Assembly (NCBI RefSeq): GCF_004514475.2
Contig: NZ_MYFO02000006.1
Location: 186,001-250,000 of the forward strand
Origin: Paenibacillus athensensis
GTDB taxonomy: Bacteria > Bacillota > Bacilli > Paenibacillales > NBRC-103111
DNA: 64,000 nt
Direction: 5' to 3'
Made by a program: the position numbers and the translations under genes. Shown one piece after another: positions 27,501 through 35,523 of this stretch. The notes under the pieces were generated by a model, which was not told where the DNA came from, did no database searches, and saw only the letters and a list, made by a program, of their open reading frames with translations. The stretch's first letter is position 1. Every line of letters starts with the position of its first letter.

Positions 27501-30071
27501 TGCGCCGGAGACGGTTATGGACCGCGTCTTCGTAATTTGTCCGCTGATCGTGATCGTCGCTTCGCCCTTCACGCCGCTGTAATCGCCGGCAACTGCAACC
27601 ACTCGCACCTTGCCGTCCTTGACCGCCGTCAGCAGCCCGTCCGCGCTAATCGTCGCCTTGTCGGTAGGCAGGCCGTACAGATCGGTGACGGACCAGTTGA
27701 CCGTCCGGTTGTCGGCATTGGCCGGCTGAACGTCGGCGATCATTTGCAGCGTGCCGCCCTTGACCGCGATAGCTGCAGCCCCGCCTGCGCCGCTGACCGC
27801 AATCGCTCCCACCGTCACGGCCGGACGCTGGACAACGGTCACGCTCGCTTGCGCCCGGATCGGACTGCCGTCCACTGTCCCGTCCACGCTAAAGCTGCCC
27901 GGCGCTGCATAAGCAGATCCGCTGATCGCGTCCCAGACCACATGCGCGAGCTTGCTCGTGCCGTCCGTAAAGGTCTGCGTCACACTATCGGGCAGCACGG
28001 GGGCCGTACCGGACAGCGTCGTGGCGCTAACGCCCTGGATGCTGGCGGTCGTTCTTGGCACGTAGTCGGTCATCGTCGTGCGCATCGTGCCTTTTTTGAC
28101 AGCCGTGCCCGTGGCGTTGGCAATATGGGTGATTTCGCCGTAGCCGTTGAGGAATACCGTCGTAGCATGATGAATTTTGACGCCAGGCACGTCCGGTATT
28201 TCAATCGCATGATCCAGCTTCACCTCCGCATCGCGGAAGAAGGAGTACAAGCCAAGCCCGTAAGCTTCGTGCTGGGTCACCGTATCGGCCACTTTATACG
28301 AGGCGTATCCGTTCACCGTGCCGTTCGCACTCATCCAGCTTTCCTGATCGGGAACATCGTAAGGAATTTCCGTCTGATAAAAGTACATCTTGCCCCGTTC
28401 GCCGTTCCACACGGTCTGATACTCGTGGAAATGCTCGACGAACAAACCATAGAAGGTCACATCGTTCCCGTTGACCACTACGCCGTTCACCGTCAGGTTG
28501 GAGTTCCAGCCTGCCCCGGTTCCGTGGTCCGCGCGCCAAACCCAGAAATGGTCGCCGATCACGTTGTTGCTGTTGATCTCGACGCACACGTCCGCCAGCG
28601 CGAGCGCATCGCCGCCGACCCGGAAATACAAATCCTGCAACGAGGTCGGGTTCGCGGCATGGCTAGCCGAGCTGCCCTTCGCGCCAATCTGCAGCAGCAC
28701 CGGCGAGTTGACCGCTCCGGCTTCGAACAGCAAACCGGCGATTTTCACCCCATCCACATCGGCCACCTGCAGCGCGGCATTGCCGTTATCGACGTGAAGC
28801 GTTGCAAGCCCCAGACCAAGCACGACCGTATCCGGGTTCGTCACTTGAATCGGCTGGCTGATATGGTACACGCCCGGCGTCAGCATCAGGTGCTTGCCTT
28901 GGCTCAGCGCGGCGTTGATCGTGCTGACGGGAGTCGATGGATAGGCTACGAAAAAATCCTCCAGCGACAGCAGCGTTCCTGCCGGCGCGCCCCCGGCCCA
29001 GCTTGCGCCGTTCGTATTCGTTTGCATGTCGGGTACAAACACCCGATATTGCTTGGCCGCCCCATCAAAGATCAGGAACGGCTTCTCCCGAATGACCGGC
29101 GTGCGGTCGATGACCGTATACGCATTGGTCGGATAGTTCTCTGCCGGCGGGTTCACACTGCCGAGCAGCGTCGTGTTCCACACCGAGCCGTTCCAACTGC
29201 CCCATTGGCTGTTGCGCGAAAACCACTGCTGCTGCGAGCCCGGCACGACCGTGCCGTCCACGATGGAATCGGCCAAATAACCGCCGCTGGCCCAGCCTCC
29301 CTGATCGTGCAGCGTCAAGCCTCCCTTGACGTGGATGCGCCGCATCGATGCCGCCTGCGATACCGCCCAGAGCATATTGCCGCTCGTCGGAACCTCGGCG
29401 AAATTCTCAATCGAACGCCAAAAATTTTGTGTGGCATTATGCGGCGGAAGCCAGTTCGCATCGACGGCCACGCCGCCGTTAAACGTCACGTCGTCGGGCA
29501 GCATCCCGAGACCCGCTACCTGTGTGTAAAAGCCAAGGCGAATGTTGGTCGAATACGTGCCCGGCTTGAACAGCATCGCATAACGCTGGCTGCCGAATTG
29601 GTTCGTCTCCTGTTGAGCGAACAGCTGGTCGCTGACCTGTTGAATATCCGCGGCAGGCGTCGATGGATCGAACACGTATACGTTCGGTCCAAAGTCGGGC
29701 TGCGTCAACGCCGAACCCTCCACAGCCGCGGATTCCGTTCCGCCGTTCAGCGCAGCCACCTTATAATAATACCGCGTATTGGCGCTCAGCCCGCTGTCCG
29801 TAAACCTGCTGGACGCGACCGCAGAGCCGTTGACCTTGACGTAAGGCCCGCCGCTCCCGGAGGCGCGGTAGACGTTGAAGCATTCAGCACCGGGCACATC
29901 CGCCCAAGCCAGATCCACCGAAACGGCTGTTGCATCTGCCGCGTAAACATCGGTTGAAACCGATGCTTGACCGCCTGAACCGGATGCGGACACGACCGGG
30001 CCCGGCTCAACAGCGAACAGGCCGATAATCAACATCCAGGCGAGGATACCGGATACACTTTTTTTCAGCAT
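24516..30071 (-). CDS. Giant SLH surface protein with right-handed beta-helix, probable carbohydrate-active
   Basis: 1851 residues. Order: signal peptide (1-29); fibronectin III (about 40-122); large beta-helix domain (about 125-665, starting FGPNVYVFDPSTPAADIQ) of a family often labelled 'adenylyl cyclase' or 'coagulation factor 5/8' in actinobacterial annotations but built like pectate-lyase/GH55-type helices; Ig-like domain; Big_2 domains (about 752-845, 848-935, 1130-1216); concanavalin-like domain (about 943-1128); Ig-like (1218-1316); InlB-type repeat (1318-1385); two cadherin-like sandwiches (1387-1582); Pro/Gly linker; three SLH domains (1665-1851). The enzyme class is not provable here. 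ATG has AGGAGG 5 nt upstream. Its promoter carries the shared YesN-type site, so I infer co-regulation with the GH2 gene and sugar importer. Confidence 0.85.
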   Translation of the reverse strand: MLKKSVSGILAWMLIIGLFAVEPGPVVSASGSGGQASVSTDVYAADATAVSVDLAWADVPGAECFNVYRASGSGGPYVKVNGSAVASSRFTDSGLSANTRYYYKVAALNGGTESAAVEGSALTQPDFGPNVYVFDPSTPAADIQQVSDQLFAQQETNQFGSQRYAMLFKPGTYSTNIRLGFYTQVAGLGMLPDDVTFNGGVAVDANWLPPHNATQNFWRSIENFAEVPTSGNMLWAVSQAASMRRIHVKGGLTLHDQGGWASGGYLADSIVDGTVVPGSQQQWFSRNSQWGSWNGSVWNTTLLGSVNPPAENYPTNAYTVIDRTPVIREKPFLIFDGAAKQYRVFVPDMQTNTNGASWAGGAPAGTLLSLEDFFVAYPSTPVSTINAALSQGKHLMLTPGVYHISQPIQVTNPDTVVLGLGLATLHVDNGNAALQVADVDGVKIAGLLFEAGAVNSPVLLQIGAKGSSASHAANPTSLQDLYFRVGGDALALADVCVEINSNNVIGDHFWVWRADHGTGAGWNSNLTVNGVVVNGNDVTFYGLFVEHFHEYQTVWNGERGKMYFYQTEIPYDVPDQESWMSANGTVNGYASYKVADTVTQHEAYGLGLYSFFRDAEVKLDHAIEIPDVPGVKIHHATTVFLNGYGEITHIANATGTAVKKGTMRTTMTDYVPRTTASIQGVSATTLSGTAPVLPDSVTQTFTDGTSKLAHVVWDAISGSAYAAPGSFSVDGTVDGSPIRAQASVTVVQRPAVTVGAIAVSGAGGAAAIAVKGGTLQMIADVQPANADNRTVNWSVTDLYGLPTDKATISADGLLTAVKDGKVRVVAVAGDYSGVKGEATITISGQITKTRSITVSGAGQASVIAVKSGTLQMSADVKPTDADDPSVTWSVVNTDGSATDKAAISAAGLLTAKKDGDVKVVATANDGSGVTGSRTISIVGQSTILGTGWSWIRESKADWSLDAADGSIMKLRTIEGSWGGSKPSNILLRDPGTTGDIAITTKLKFAASTNFEWAGLIVYTDDGNLISLGRSAVNQIRFSQVKNGTQTDKNYADPTVPGDIYLKIGRVGTVYSGYYSTDGTTWTKVTDTFNITLANTKVGIFTRKLNTAIPQKIGEFSNFTLNGTAIPYWNPVASINVTGDSGATAITTRGGTLQMAAEVLPIAADNKTVVWSVIGGGAATISPSGLLSASGNGTATVVATASDGSGVTGSLTITITGNAAMPSIDTQPADRTVQQGDSSPTLVVAATASDGGALSYQWYSKELAGNSGGTPISGATGASYAAPTNVVGTTYYYAIVTNGSGSDVQSVATSAAKVTVNALIRFESNGGTAVDNQAVAAGGTIAPPVSPTKPGYTFAGWYDDSGLTHAFDFDTVVSDSLQLYAKWASSMNLLADLSADQISIAPAFSASVFDYTVNVDHSVTSLDLLFTKGDSLQTLAVTGATLHNATGNVEAYTASNLSLGSNLITVVLTAENGATNTYTVTINRGLSSNADLSGLTLAGVTLNPAFAAATTAYQAKAVNTVSRTAVTATAADPNATLTVNGLAVTSGQPSGLIALNVGTTKITVVVTAQDGTVKTYSVAVTRAASGQDAGGATPGTPGSGTGSANEPTAPGGPDAPTDPVTTEPVNPGSGSEPQAPAVHPFRSSAVNGEDVVRVVKNAIARAQDVNVSFTDTSGHWGQPDVTKAVKLSIVEGYPDGSFHPDEAVTRAEFATMVYHAFGLEKTTTSAAFGDTATHWASGYISALAAVGILNGYDDGSFRPDATISRAEMVTIFARILNMELMAEGTAGGFADVDNAYWAKDAIQQALAAKLVEGVTATTFAPQQSATRAEAVTLLLRALQSDSSVKELLAGLE

Positions 30072-30121
30072 AATGTCCTCCTATGTCAGTAAAATGCGTG
30101 ATGATAAACGCTTACAATTGA

Positions 30122-30185
30122 ATAGTAGCAAGTTGTACCACGCTTGCTGAAGTTCGGGTTTTGACTATTTTCAAATTATTTTGAC
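30122..30185 (-). promoter_or_regulatory. Promoter with shared tandem half-site motif (giant SLH gene)
   Basis: Minus strand: GTCAAAATAATTTG (from 30185) and a second GTCAAAA (30165-30159) 20 nt later, then 31 nt to a -10 TACTAT (30127-30122). Same layout as five other promoters in the window. Confidence 0.7.
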
Positions 30186-30200
30186 CCTTTGCGCCCGGAG

Positions 30201-30230
30201 AAAAAAAAAGACGAGCGGCAAGCCGCCCAT
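30201..30230 (-). terminator. Terminator after GH2 gene
   Basis: Minus-strand stem GGGCGGC-TT-GCCGCTC followed after CGTC... by a run of nine T (30209-30201). Confidence 0.8.
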
Positions 30231-30235
30231 CCCTG

Positions 30236-32008
30236 TTATTTATCCTGATAAAACTGCTGCATGATGTAAAAAGCCAGCTTCCTGCGGCTCTTGTCCTCCG
30301 ACATAAGCCCCTTCGTGTTGTAGTAATTTTGCGTGACCGGATGCAGCCTGCGCGGACAACGGAAATCATACAAAATCCACGGGCTCGCGCCCTGCACATA
30401 CGGAATGCGGCCCAGCACATCCACCTGCTTGCGGTAAATATCCGCCTGGCAATCCTCCGTCCCTTTCTCGTCCACCGTACCGCGATGGCCGGCCTTGGCG
30501 TCGGCGCCAAACTCTGTAATGATTACCGGCTTGTCGGGCTTGCTGTTGTCGAACAGCTGCACCAGATTGTCGAAATTCGTCTGATACCAGCCGTAATATT
30601 CGTTCGCTCCGATCACATCCAGATAGTCGGCCAGCCGATCCTTGATGATGTGATTCGTATGGTCGAGCATGCACGCCGCCGACACCAGCCGCGTCGGGTC
30701 CAGCTCCTTGGCTTTGCGGGCCAGCGAGCTCATGAAGTTCAGCCGCGCCGGCGTATCGGCATTTTCATTGCCGACCGACCAGACGATCACACTCGCCCGG
30801 TTGCTATCGCGCTGAATCAGCTCGGTCAGTTGATTTTCCGCGTCTGCATAGGTTTCGGGGTTATCGAACTCGATCGCCCAATACACGGGAATTTCCTCCC
30901 ACAGCAAAAGCCCCATCTCGTCGGCGATTTGCGCCGCCCGCTCCGTATGCGGATAATGCGCCAGCCGCAAATAATTGCAGTTCATTTCCTTGGCGAGCGT
31001 AAAATTTTCAATAATCTCCTCGTCGCTCATCGCCTTGCCGTTGGCCACGCTTTCCTCATGCACGCTGATGCCCTTGAGGAACAAGGGTTGGCCGTTCAGC
31101 ATCATCCGCTGTCCCTCCGTACGAATCTCGCGGAAGCCGATCCACTCGCTGATCACGTCCTGACCGTATTCCACCGTAACCTCATACAGCCGCGGATGGT
31201 CCGGGCTCCATAGCTCAGGCTTCGCCTCAATCGTCGCCAAGGCTTTGCCGTCGCGCAGCTCGATCGTGCGGTATAGCTCCAGACCCGGAATCGCCACAAT
31301 CGCTTGACCGTCCCGCTGCGGGCCGTCCACCTCCAGCTCCACCGCCAGCTTCGAGAAGCTGCCGTCAGGCACAAGCCCGATCGTAAACTTCCGGATAAAC
31401 GAGCTCGGCAGCCGAATCAGCTCGACATCTCGATATATCCCGCCGTAGTTGAACCAGTCCGTATTCTCGCACGGCACATTCGTCCGTTTGCGCGTATTGT
31501 TAGCCACGACAAGAATCCGGTTATTCTCCTGAAGCTGTTCCGTTACCTCGATATAAAACGGCGTCGAACCGCCCTTGTGACAACCTAAATACTGCTTGTT
31601 CAAAAACACCTTGGCGTCGTAATTGACCGCGCCGAATTTGAGAAATACGCGTTCCTCTCCATGATTGATGTAGAGAAACGTCCGGGTATACACAGCGCTG
31701 CCTTCATATAAAAAATAACGCTCCCGCTGCGTGTTCCAGCAGGAAGGAACCGGCATCTTCTCCCATTCGTCAAAGCTGAAATCCATCGGATGGTAGCGGC
31801 CCTCCGCATCCTGATACTTCTCTTCGAACCATTTGGCCCGCAGACAGGTATCATACTGGTCAATACCAAAGCTCCAGAAGCCGCTCAGGCTCTCCTTGCG
31901 CCGCCCCGCGTCGTAAATCATGCTGCGGTGCGTAATTCGCTTCGTCAGATATGGCGCTTCAAACGATTCGTTATGAATCGCGTCGTCGTAGTTATTAGCC
32001 TTGGTCAT
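30236..32008 (-). CDS. Glycoside hydrolase family 2 enzyme, beta-glucuronidase-like
   Basis: 590 residues, no signal peptide, so cytoplasmic. N-terminal jelly roll (about 1-185), Ig-like middle (about 186-285), TIM barrel (about 290-590). Acid/base Glu in SVGNENAD and nucleophile Glu in ITEFGAD are intact; NEYYGWY before the nucleophile is close to the NRYYGWY seen in beta-glucuronidases. Exo-cleavage of a beta-glycoside, perhaps a glucuronide, is likely; beta-galactosidase activity is the alternative. ATG has AAGGAG upstream. A promoter with the shared motif overlaps the end of the regulator gene. The uronate-type genes at 40.4-43.8 kb fit a glucuronide diet. Confidence 0.87.
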   Translation of the reverse strand: MTKANNYDDAIHNESFEAPYLTKRITHRSMIYDAGRRKESLSGFWSFGIDQYDTCLRAKWFEEKYQDAEGRYHPMDFSFDEWEKMPVPSCWNTQRERYFLYEGSAVYTRTFLYINHGEERVFLKFGAVNYDAKVFLNKQYLGCHKGGSTPFYIEVTEQLQENNRILVVANNTRKRTNVPCENTDWFNYGGIYRDVELIRLPSSFIRKFTIGLVPDGSFSKLAVELEVDGPQRDGQAIVAIPGLELYRTIELRDGKALATIEAKPELWSPDHPRLYEVTVEYGQDVISEWIGFREIRTEGQRMMLNGQPLFLKGISVHEESVANGKAMSDEEIIENFTLAKEMNCNYLRLAHYPHTERAAQIADEMGLLLWEEIPVYWAIEFDNPETYADAENQLTELIQRDSNRASVIVWSVGNENADTPARLNFMSSLARKAKELDPTRLVSAACMLDHTNHIIKDRLADYLDVIGANEYYGWYQTNFDNLVQLFDNSKPDKPVIITEFGADAKAGHRGTVDEKGTEDCQADIYRKQVDVLGRIPYVQGASPWILYDFRCPRRLHPVTQNYYNTKGLMSEDKSRRKLAFYIMQQFYQDK

Positions 32009-32048
32009 AAAAGCAGCTCCTTTGCAGACAAAAAGTGCAAGCTCTTTT

Positions 32049-32112
32049 ATTTAACCGCTTCGCTGCCGCAAGCAAAAGCTTCGAATTTGACCAATCCGCA
32101 AATTATTTTTAC
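32049..32112 (-). promoter_or_regulatory. Promoter with shared tandem half-site motif (GH2 gene)
   Basis: Minus strand: GTAAAAATAATTTG (from 32112, containing the stop codon of the response regulator) and GTCAAAT (32091-32085) 21 nt later; 30 nt on, -10 TTAAAT (32054-32049). Confidence 0.68.
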
Positions 32113-33695
32113 ATCAGCCGGCTCGGCGCCATGCCGTAATGCTGCTTGAACAGCTTGACGAAATAGCTTTTATTGTCATAGCCGAGCTGTTCGGCGACCT
32201 TTTCCACCGTTTTGCCGGGCTCGCCCAGCAGCTCGCGCGCTTTTTCCATTTTCATGCGGGTCACATATTCGATGAAATTTTCGCCCGTTTCCTTCTTGTA
32301 CAGCCGGCTGAAATAGCTGGCGTTCAAATGCAGCAGCTCAGCCACCTCCTCCAGCGTAATTTTGCGGCTCAAATTGAGCTGCACATACTTCTGGGCATCG
32401 ATGACCTCGGTTTTTTTGCTTTTTCGGGCAATCAGCTCGGCTTGCTTGACCGCCTCGTGCATGAACCCGAGCAACCAGTCGCGCAGTTCGCTGATATTCG
32501 ACGTTTGCGTGATGTGCTGTTGGCCTTTTTCATGATCAAATTGCCTGCGGAACCGCAGCTTGAGCTGCAAATCGAGCGCCAGCTTCCAGACGAACTGCTT
32601 CACGTCCGACGGCGGATACTTCCGCTCGGCAAAGCTGTCCATCAAGGCGTCGACGACGGCTTCGGCTTCTCCGCCTTCGCCGAGCAGCAGCCGGTTGAAG
32701 CGTTCGGCAAATTCGGGATAAGGCGTAAACAAATCCTCCAGCTCCACCGGTGCCGCGGCGCCCGTAAAGCGGTGAATATCGGGAGCTTTGGCATAAAAAA
32801 ACGTCTCCGACGCCTCCAGCAGCTCCGGCAGCTGCCGTTTGAGCCCCTCCGCGCTCGTCACGGCCAGCCCAACCAGCACGGACAGCTCCAGCTTGAGATA
32901 TTTGGCGAAGGCTGTTTGCATTCGCTTGCAAACCTCGGCGAGCCGATCGTACGGATTCGACTTGAGATCCTTGCGGAAGGCATGCAGCAGCACAAACACC
33001 TGCGGCGAATAGCTGATGAACATCATGTCCGGCTCGCCGCTCAGCAGCTCCTCCGCTGCATTTTCAAGGACGAACTTCAGATTCTCTTCCTTCTCGTAGC
33101 GCTCAATCGCTGCTTGAAAGCGATGAATCCGGCACACGACCGGAATCAAATGACCCAAGCCCGCATTTAATCCGTAGACGCCCAACGATTCCAGCAGCGC
33201 GCTTTCCTCCAGCACGGGATTGGACAGCAGCTCGCGCAGCCATTTTTCCTTGAGCGCCGCTTTGCTTTTCAACGCCTCGACGCTCAGCCGCCGGACCTCC
33301 AGCTTGTGGCGGAAATCCGCGTCAACGCGCGATTTGGCCCGCTCGACAATGCCGATCATGCTGGTTTTGTCCAGTGTTTCCTTGAGCATGTAATCCTGCA
33401 CGCCAAGCTGCACGGCCTGCTGGGCATATTGAAATTCATCGTGACACGACAAAATAACAAACCGGCTTTGCGCTCCGCGCTCCTGCAGCATGCGAATCAG
33501 CGTCAAGCCGTCCATGCCCGGCATGCCGATATCGGTAATGACCAGCTCGGGCCATTGGCCCTCGCAGGCTTTCAGCGCGTCAATCGCGTTTGTAAACGAT
33601 CCGGTCAGCTCGAAGCCGAGCCGGCTCCACGGAATCAGCTTGCCGAGAAACTCCAGTACGGCCACATCGTCATCCACCAGTATGACCTTGTACAT
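32109..33695 (-). CDS. YesN-type response regulator with AraC DNA-binding domain
   Basis: 528 residues. N-terminal receiver (1-120) with VDDD acidic pocket and phospho-acceptor Asp in ITDIGMPGMDG; central region (about 160-400) typical of YesN proteins; C-terminal double helix-turn-helix of the AraC type (about 425-528, ITLEEVAELLHLNASYFSRLYKKETG ... VAEQLGYDNKSYFVKLFKQHYG). Overlaps the sensor kinase gene by 26 bp. The tandem-half-site motif spaced two helical turns apart is what an AraC-type domain would bind, and it occurs at the surrounding GH2, SLH and importer promoters. Activation of carbohydrate uptake genes is inferred. Confidence 0.9.
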   Translation of the reverse strand: MYKVILVDDDVAVLEFLGKLIPWSRLGFELTGSFTNAIDALKACEGQWPELVITDIGMPGMDGLTLIRMLQERGAQSRFVILSCHDEFQYAQQAVQLGVQDYMLKETLDKTSMIGIVERAKSRVDADFRHKLEVRRLSVEALKSKAALKEKWLRELLSNPVLEESALLESLGVYGLNAGLGHLIPVVCRIHRFQAAIERYEKEENLKFVLENAAEELLSGEPDMMFISYSPQVFVLLHAFRKDLKSNPYDRLAEVCKRMQTAFAKYLKLELSVLVGLAVTSAEGLKRQLPELLEASETFFYAKAPDIHRFTGAAAPVELEDLFTPYPEFAERFNRLLLGEGGEAEAVVDALMDSFAERKYPPSDVKQFVWKLALDLQLKLRFRRQFDHEKGQQHITQTSNISELRDWLLGFMHEAVKQAELIARKSKKTEVIDAQKYVQLNLSRKITLEEVAELLHLNASYFSRLYKKETGENFIEYVTRMKMEKARELLGEPGKTVEKVAEQLGYDNKSYFVKLFKQHYGMAPSRLM

Positions 33696-35439
33696 GCGCG
33701 CTCTCCTTCCCTCCGTTCAACGGAATCGTCAAAGTGATGGCCAATCCCTGACCGGGAGCGCTCTCCAGCTCCATCCCGTAGGGCTCCCCGTAAATAATTT
33801 TCAATCGCTCATTAACATTTTTAATGCCGATCCCGGAAATCGGACTGCCCTGACGCACCTCCAGCAGCTTGCTCGCAGTCATCCCGACGCCGTCGTCGGC
33901 AATCCGAATGACCAGCAGGTGGGCGCGACGCCAGGCCGAGATGGAAATTTCGCCGTTTTTCTGCTGCAAACCGTGAATATAGGCATTTTCAATCAACGGC
34001 TGGAGCGTAAAACGCGGAATGCACTCCAAGAGCGTGTCCGACGCCAGATTCGTCGTCAACCGGACGTGATCCTGATGACGGAAATTCATCAGCCGCATAT
34101 ACTGCTCGACCGTGTCCACTTCCTCGTGCAGCGGCACGAATTCGTTGTTGCGGTTAATCGTCATCCGCAGCAGTGTCGACAGCGAACCGATCGTCGCGGC
34201 GATTTCCTCCTCTTCCTTGAGAAGTGCATGCAGCCGGATCGAATTCAGCGTGTTGAACAAAAAATGCGGATTGATCTGCGCCTGCAGCAGCTCCAGCTCA
34301 GCCATTCGCTTGCGGTTCTGCTCCGTTTCGACTTGCCGGATCATCGCTTTGACCTGATCGAGCATGCGGTCGAAGGCCAGACCGAGATGACCGATTTCAT
34401 CATCCCCCGATACGTGCGACCGGACATTAAGATCGCCCATTTCCACCTTAGAGGCCGTTCGAGACAGCCGCATGATCGGCTTGGTCAGCTGACGCAGCAA
34501 ATAAAACAGCACCAGCGAAAAAAGCAGGAAAAACAGGATTTGCAAAATCGACACGTAGTTGAACAGGTTGCTGATGCGGGCCGTCACGCTGCGCGAAGGC
34601 GTCAGGCTGCGCAAGCTCCAGACGCCATAAGACAAGGTCCGCGTCGTGGAGATGTACTCCTGGCCTTGCCATTTGACGACATCCGAATCGGTCTCCTGCA
34701 TCGTATCGCGCAGCTGCAGCCCGACTTGATCCTTATCCGTATGCGAGATGATCGTGCCGCCGGGATCGACCAGCATCAGCAGCGGATCGGCGGCGTATTG
34801 CGCGAATACCTGACGGAATTGCTCCTCCGGCTTGCTGAGAATAATCAGCGCGTTCGGACTGTTGGCATACAACTGGAACGTGCGCGCAATCGTCACCAGA
34901 TTCGGGTTGCGGTCGGCGTCCAAGCGGATGTAATTGGGCTGCAGCCCGGTCCAGAACGTCGTATTGACCGGAGATTCCAGCAGCTGACGCACCCAGCCTT
35001 GTCCGTACAATGAACTCATATCGTTATTATAGGTGGAATAATTCGTAATCAGCAGGCCGTTCGGCAGCATGATCGTGATATACGTCTGACCGCCGAAAAA
35101 GCTCAGATGATCGAGCTTCTCCGCAATCTGCTTATAGGAGAAAAAATCGATGTCGTGCGGCTCGCTGCTGCTGTATTTATTGTAGGCGACCCGCAAGTAA
35201 GTAATCATTTCACTGTCGTACTGGATGCCGTTAAACGCATTGATCATATCCCTGATCAGATTGGACACGTATAAATCGGCCACGCCCATTGCCTGCTCCG
35301 CTTTGGCCGACGCTTTGCTGCGCAGCTCGTCCTTCGTATACACGCCGGTCAAAATCAGCGTGATCAAAGAAGGCAGCACCAGGCACAGCAGCGAGGTGAC
35401 GATCAATTTTTGTCTCCAGCCCAATACGGGAATCTTCAT
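33670..35439 (-). CDS. YesM-type sensor histidine kinase
   Basis: 589 residues. Membrane helix (about 10-32), extracellular sensor domain (about 35-280), second helix (ILQILFFLLFSLVLFYLL), HAMP, His_kinase domain with the phospho-accepting His in QINPHFLFNTLNSIRLH, and HATPase (IENAYIHGLQQKNG, IADDGVGM, GIGIKNVNERL). The start is the ATG at 35439 (MKIPVLGW) with GGAGGAG upstream; a longer open frame to 35499 overlaps the preceding terminator. It senses an extracellular sugar signal directly or through the neighbouring binding protein; the ligand is unknown. Confidence 0.9.
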   Translation of the reverse strand: MKIPVLGWRQKLIVTSLLCLVLPSLITLILTGVYTKDELRSKASAKAEQAMGVADLYVSNLIRDMINAFNGIQYDSEMITYLRVAYNKYSSSEPHDIDFFSYKQIAEKLDHLSFFGGQTYITIMLPNGLLITNYSTYNNDMSSLYGQGWVRQLLESPVNTTFWTGLQPNYIRLDADRNPNLVTIARTFQLYANSPNALIILSKPEEQFRQVFAQYAADPLLMLVDPGGTIISHTDKDQVGLQLRDTMQETDSDVVKWQGQEYISTTRTLSYGVWSLRSLTPSRSVTARISNLFNYVSILQILFFLLFSLVLFYLLRQLTKPIMRLSRTASKVEMGDLNVRSHVSGDDEIGHLGLAFDRMLDQVKAMIRQVETEQNRKRMAELELLQAQINPHFLFNTLNSIRLHALLKEEEEIAATIGSLSTLLRMTINRNNEFVPLHEEVDTVEQYMRLMNFRHQDHVRLTTNLASDTLLECIPRFTLQPLIENAYIHGLQQKNGEISISAWRRAHLLVIRIADDGVGMTASKLLEVRQGSPISGIGIKNVNERLKIIYGEPYGMELESAPGQGLAITLTIPLNGGKESAHVQGHTGG

Positions 35440-35475
35440 AACTTCGTCTCCTCCGCCAGCTTGATGCACAATAGC

Positions 35476-35508
35476 AAAAAAGGGAAGCCTTGCGGGCATT
35501 CCCCTTTT
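35476..35508. terminator. Terminator after solute-binding protein gene
   Basis: Stem AAAAGGGGAATGCC / GGCTTCCCTTTTTT with loop CGCAA; T-runs on both sides. It separates the importer operon from the kinase/regulator genes. Confidence 0.82.
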
Positions 35509-35523
35509 TATTATAAACGAATA

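Noticed and set aside
24873-29957. Very long plus-strand open frames (763 and 901 codons) opposite the giant SLH gene
   Set aside because: Arg/His-rich antisense shadows of a GC-rich coding strand; no ribosome sites, domains or codon logic of their own.
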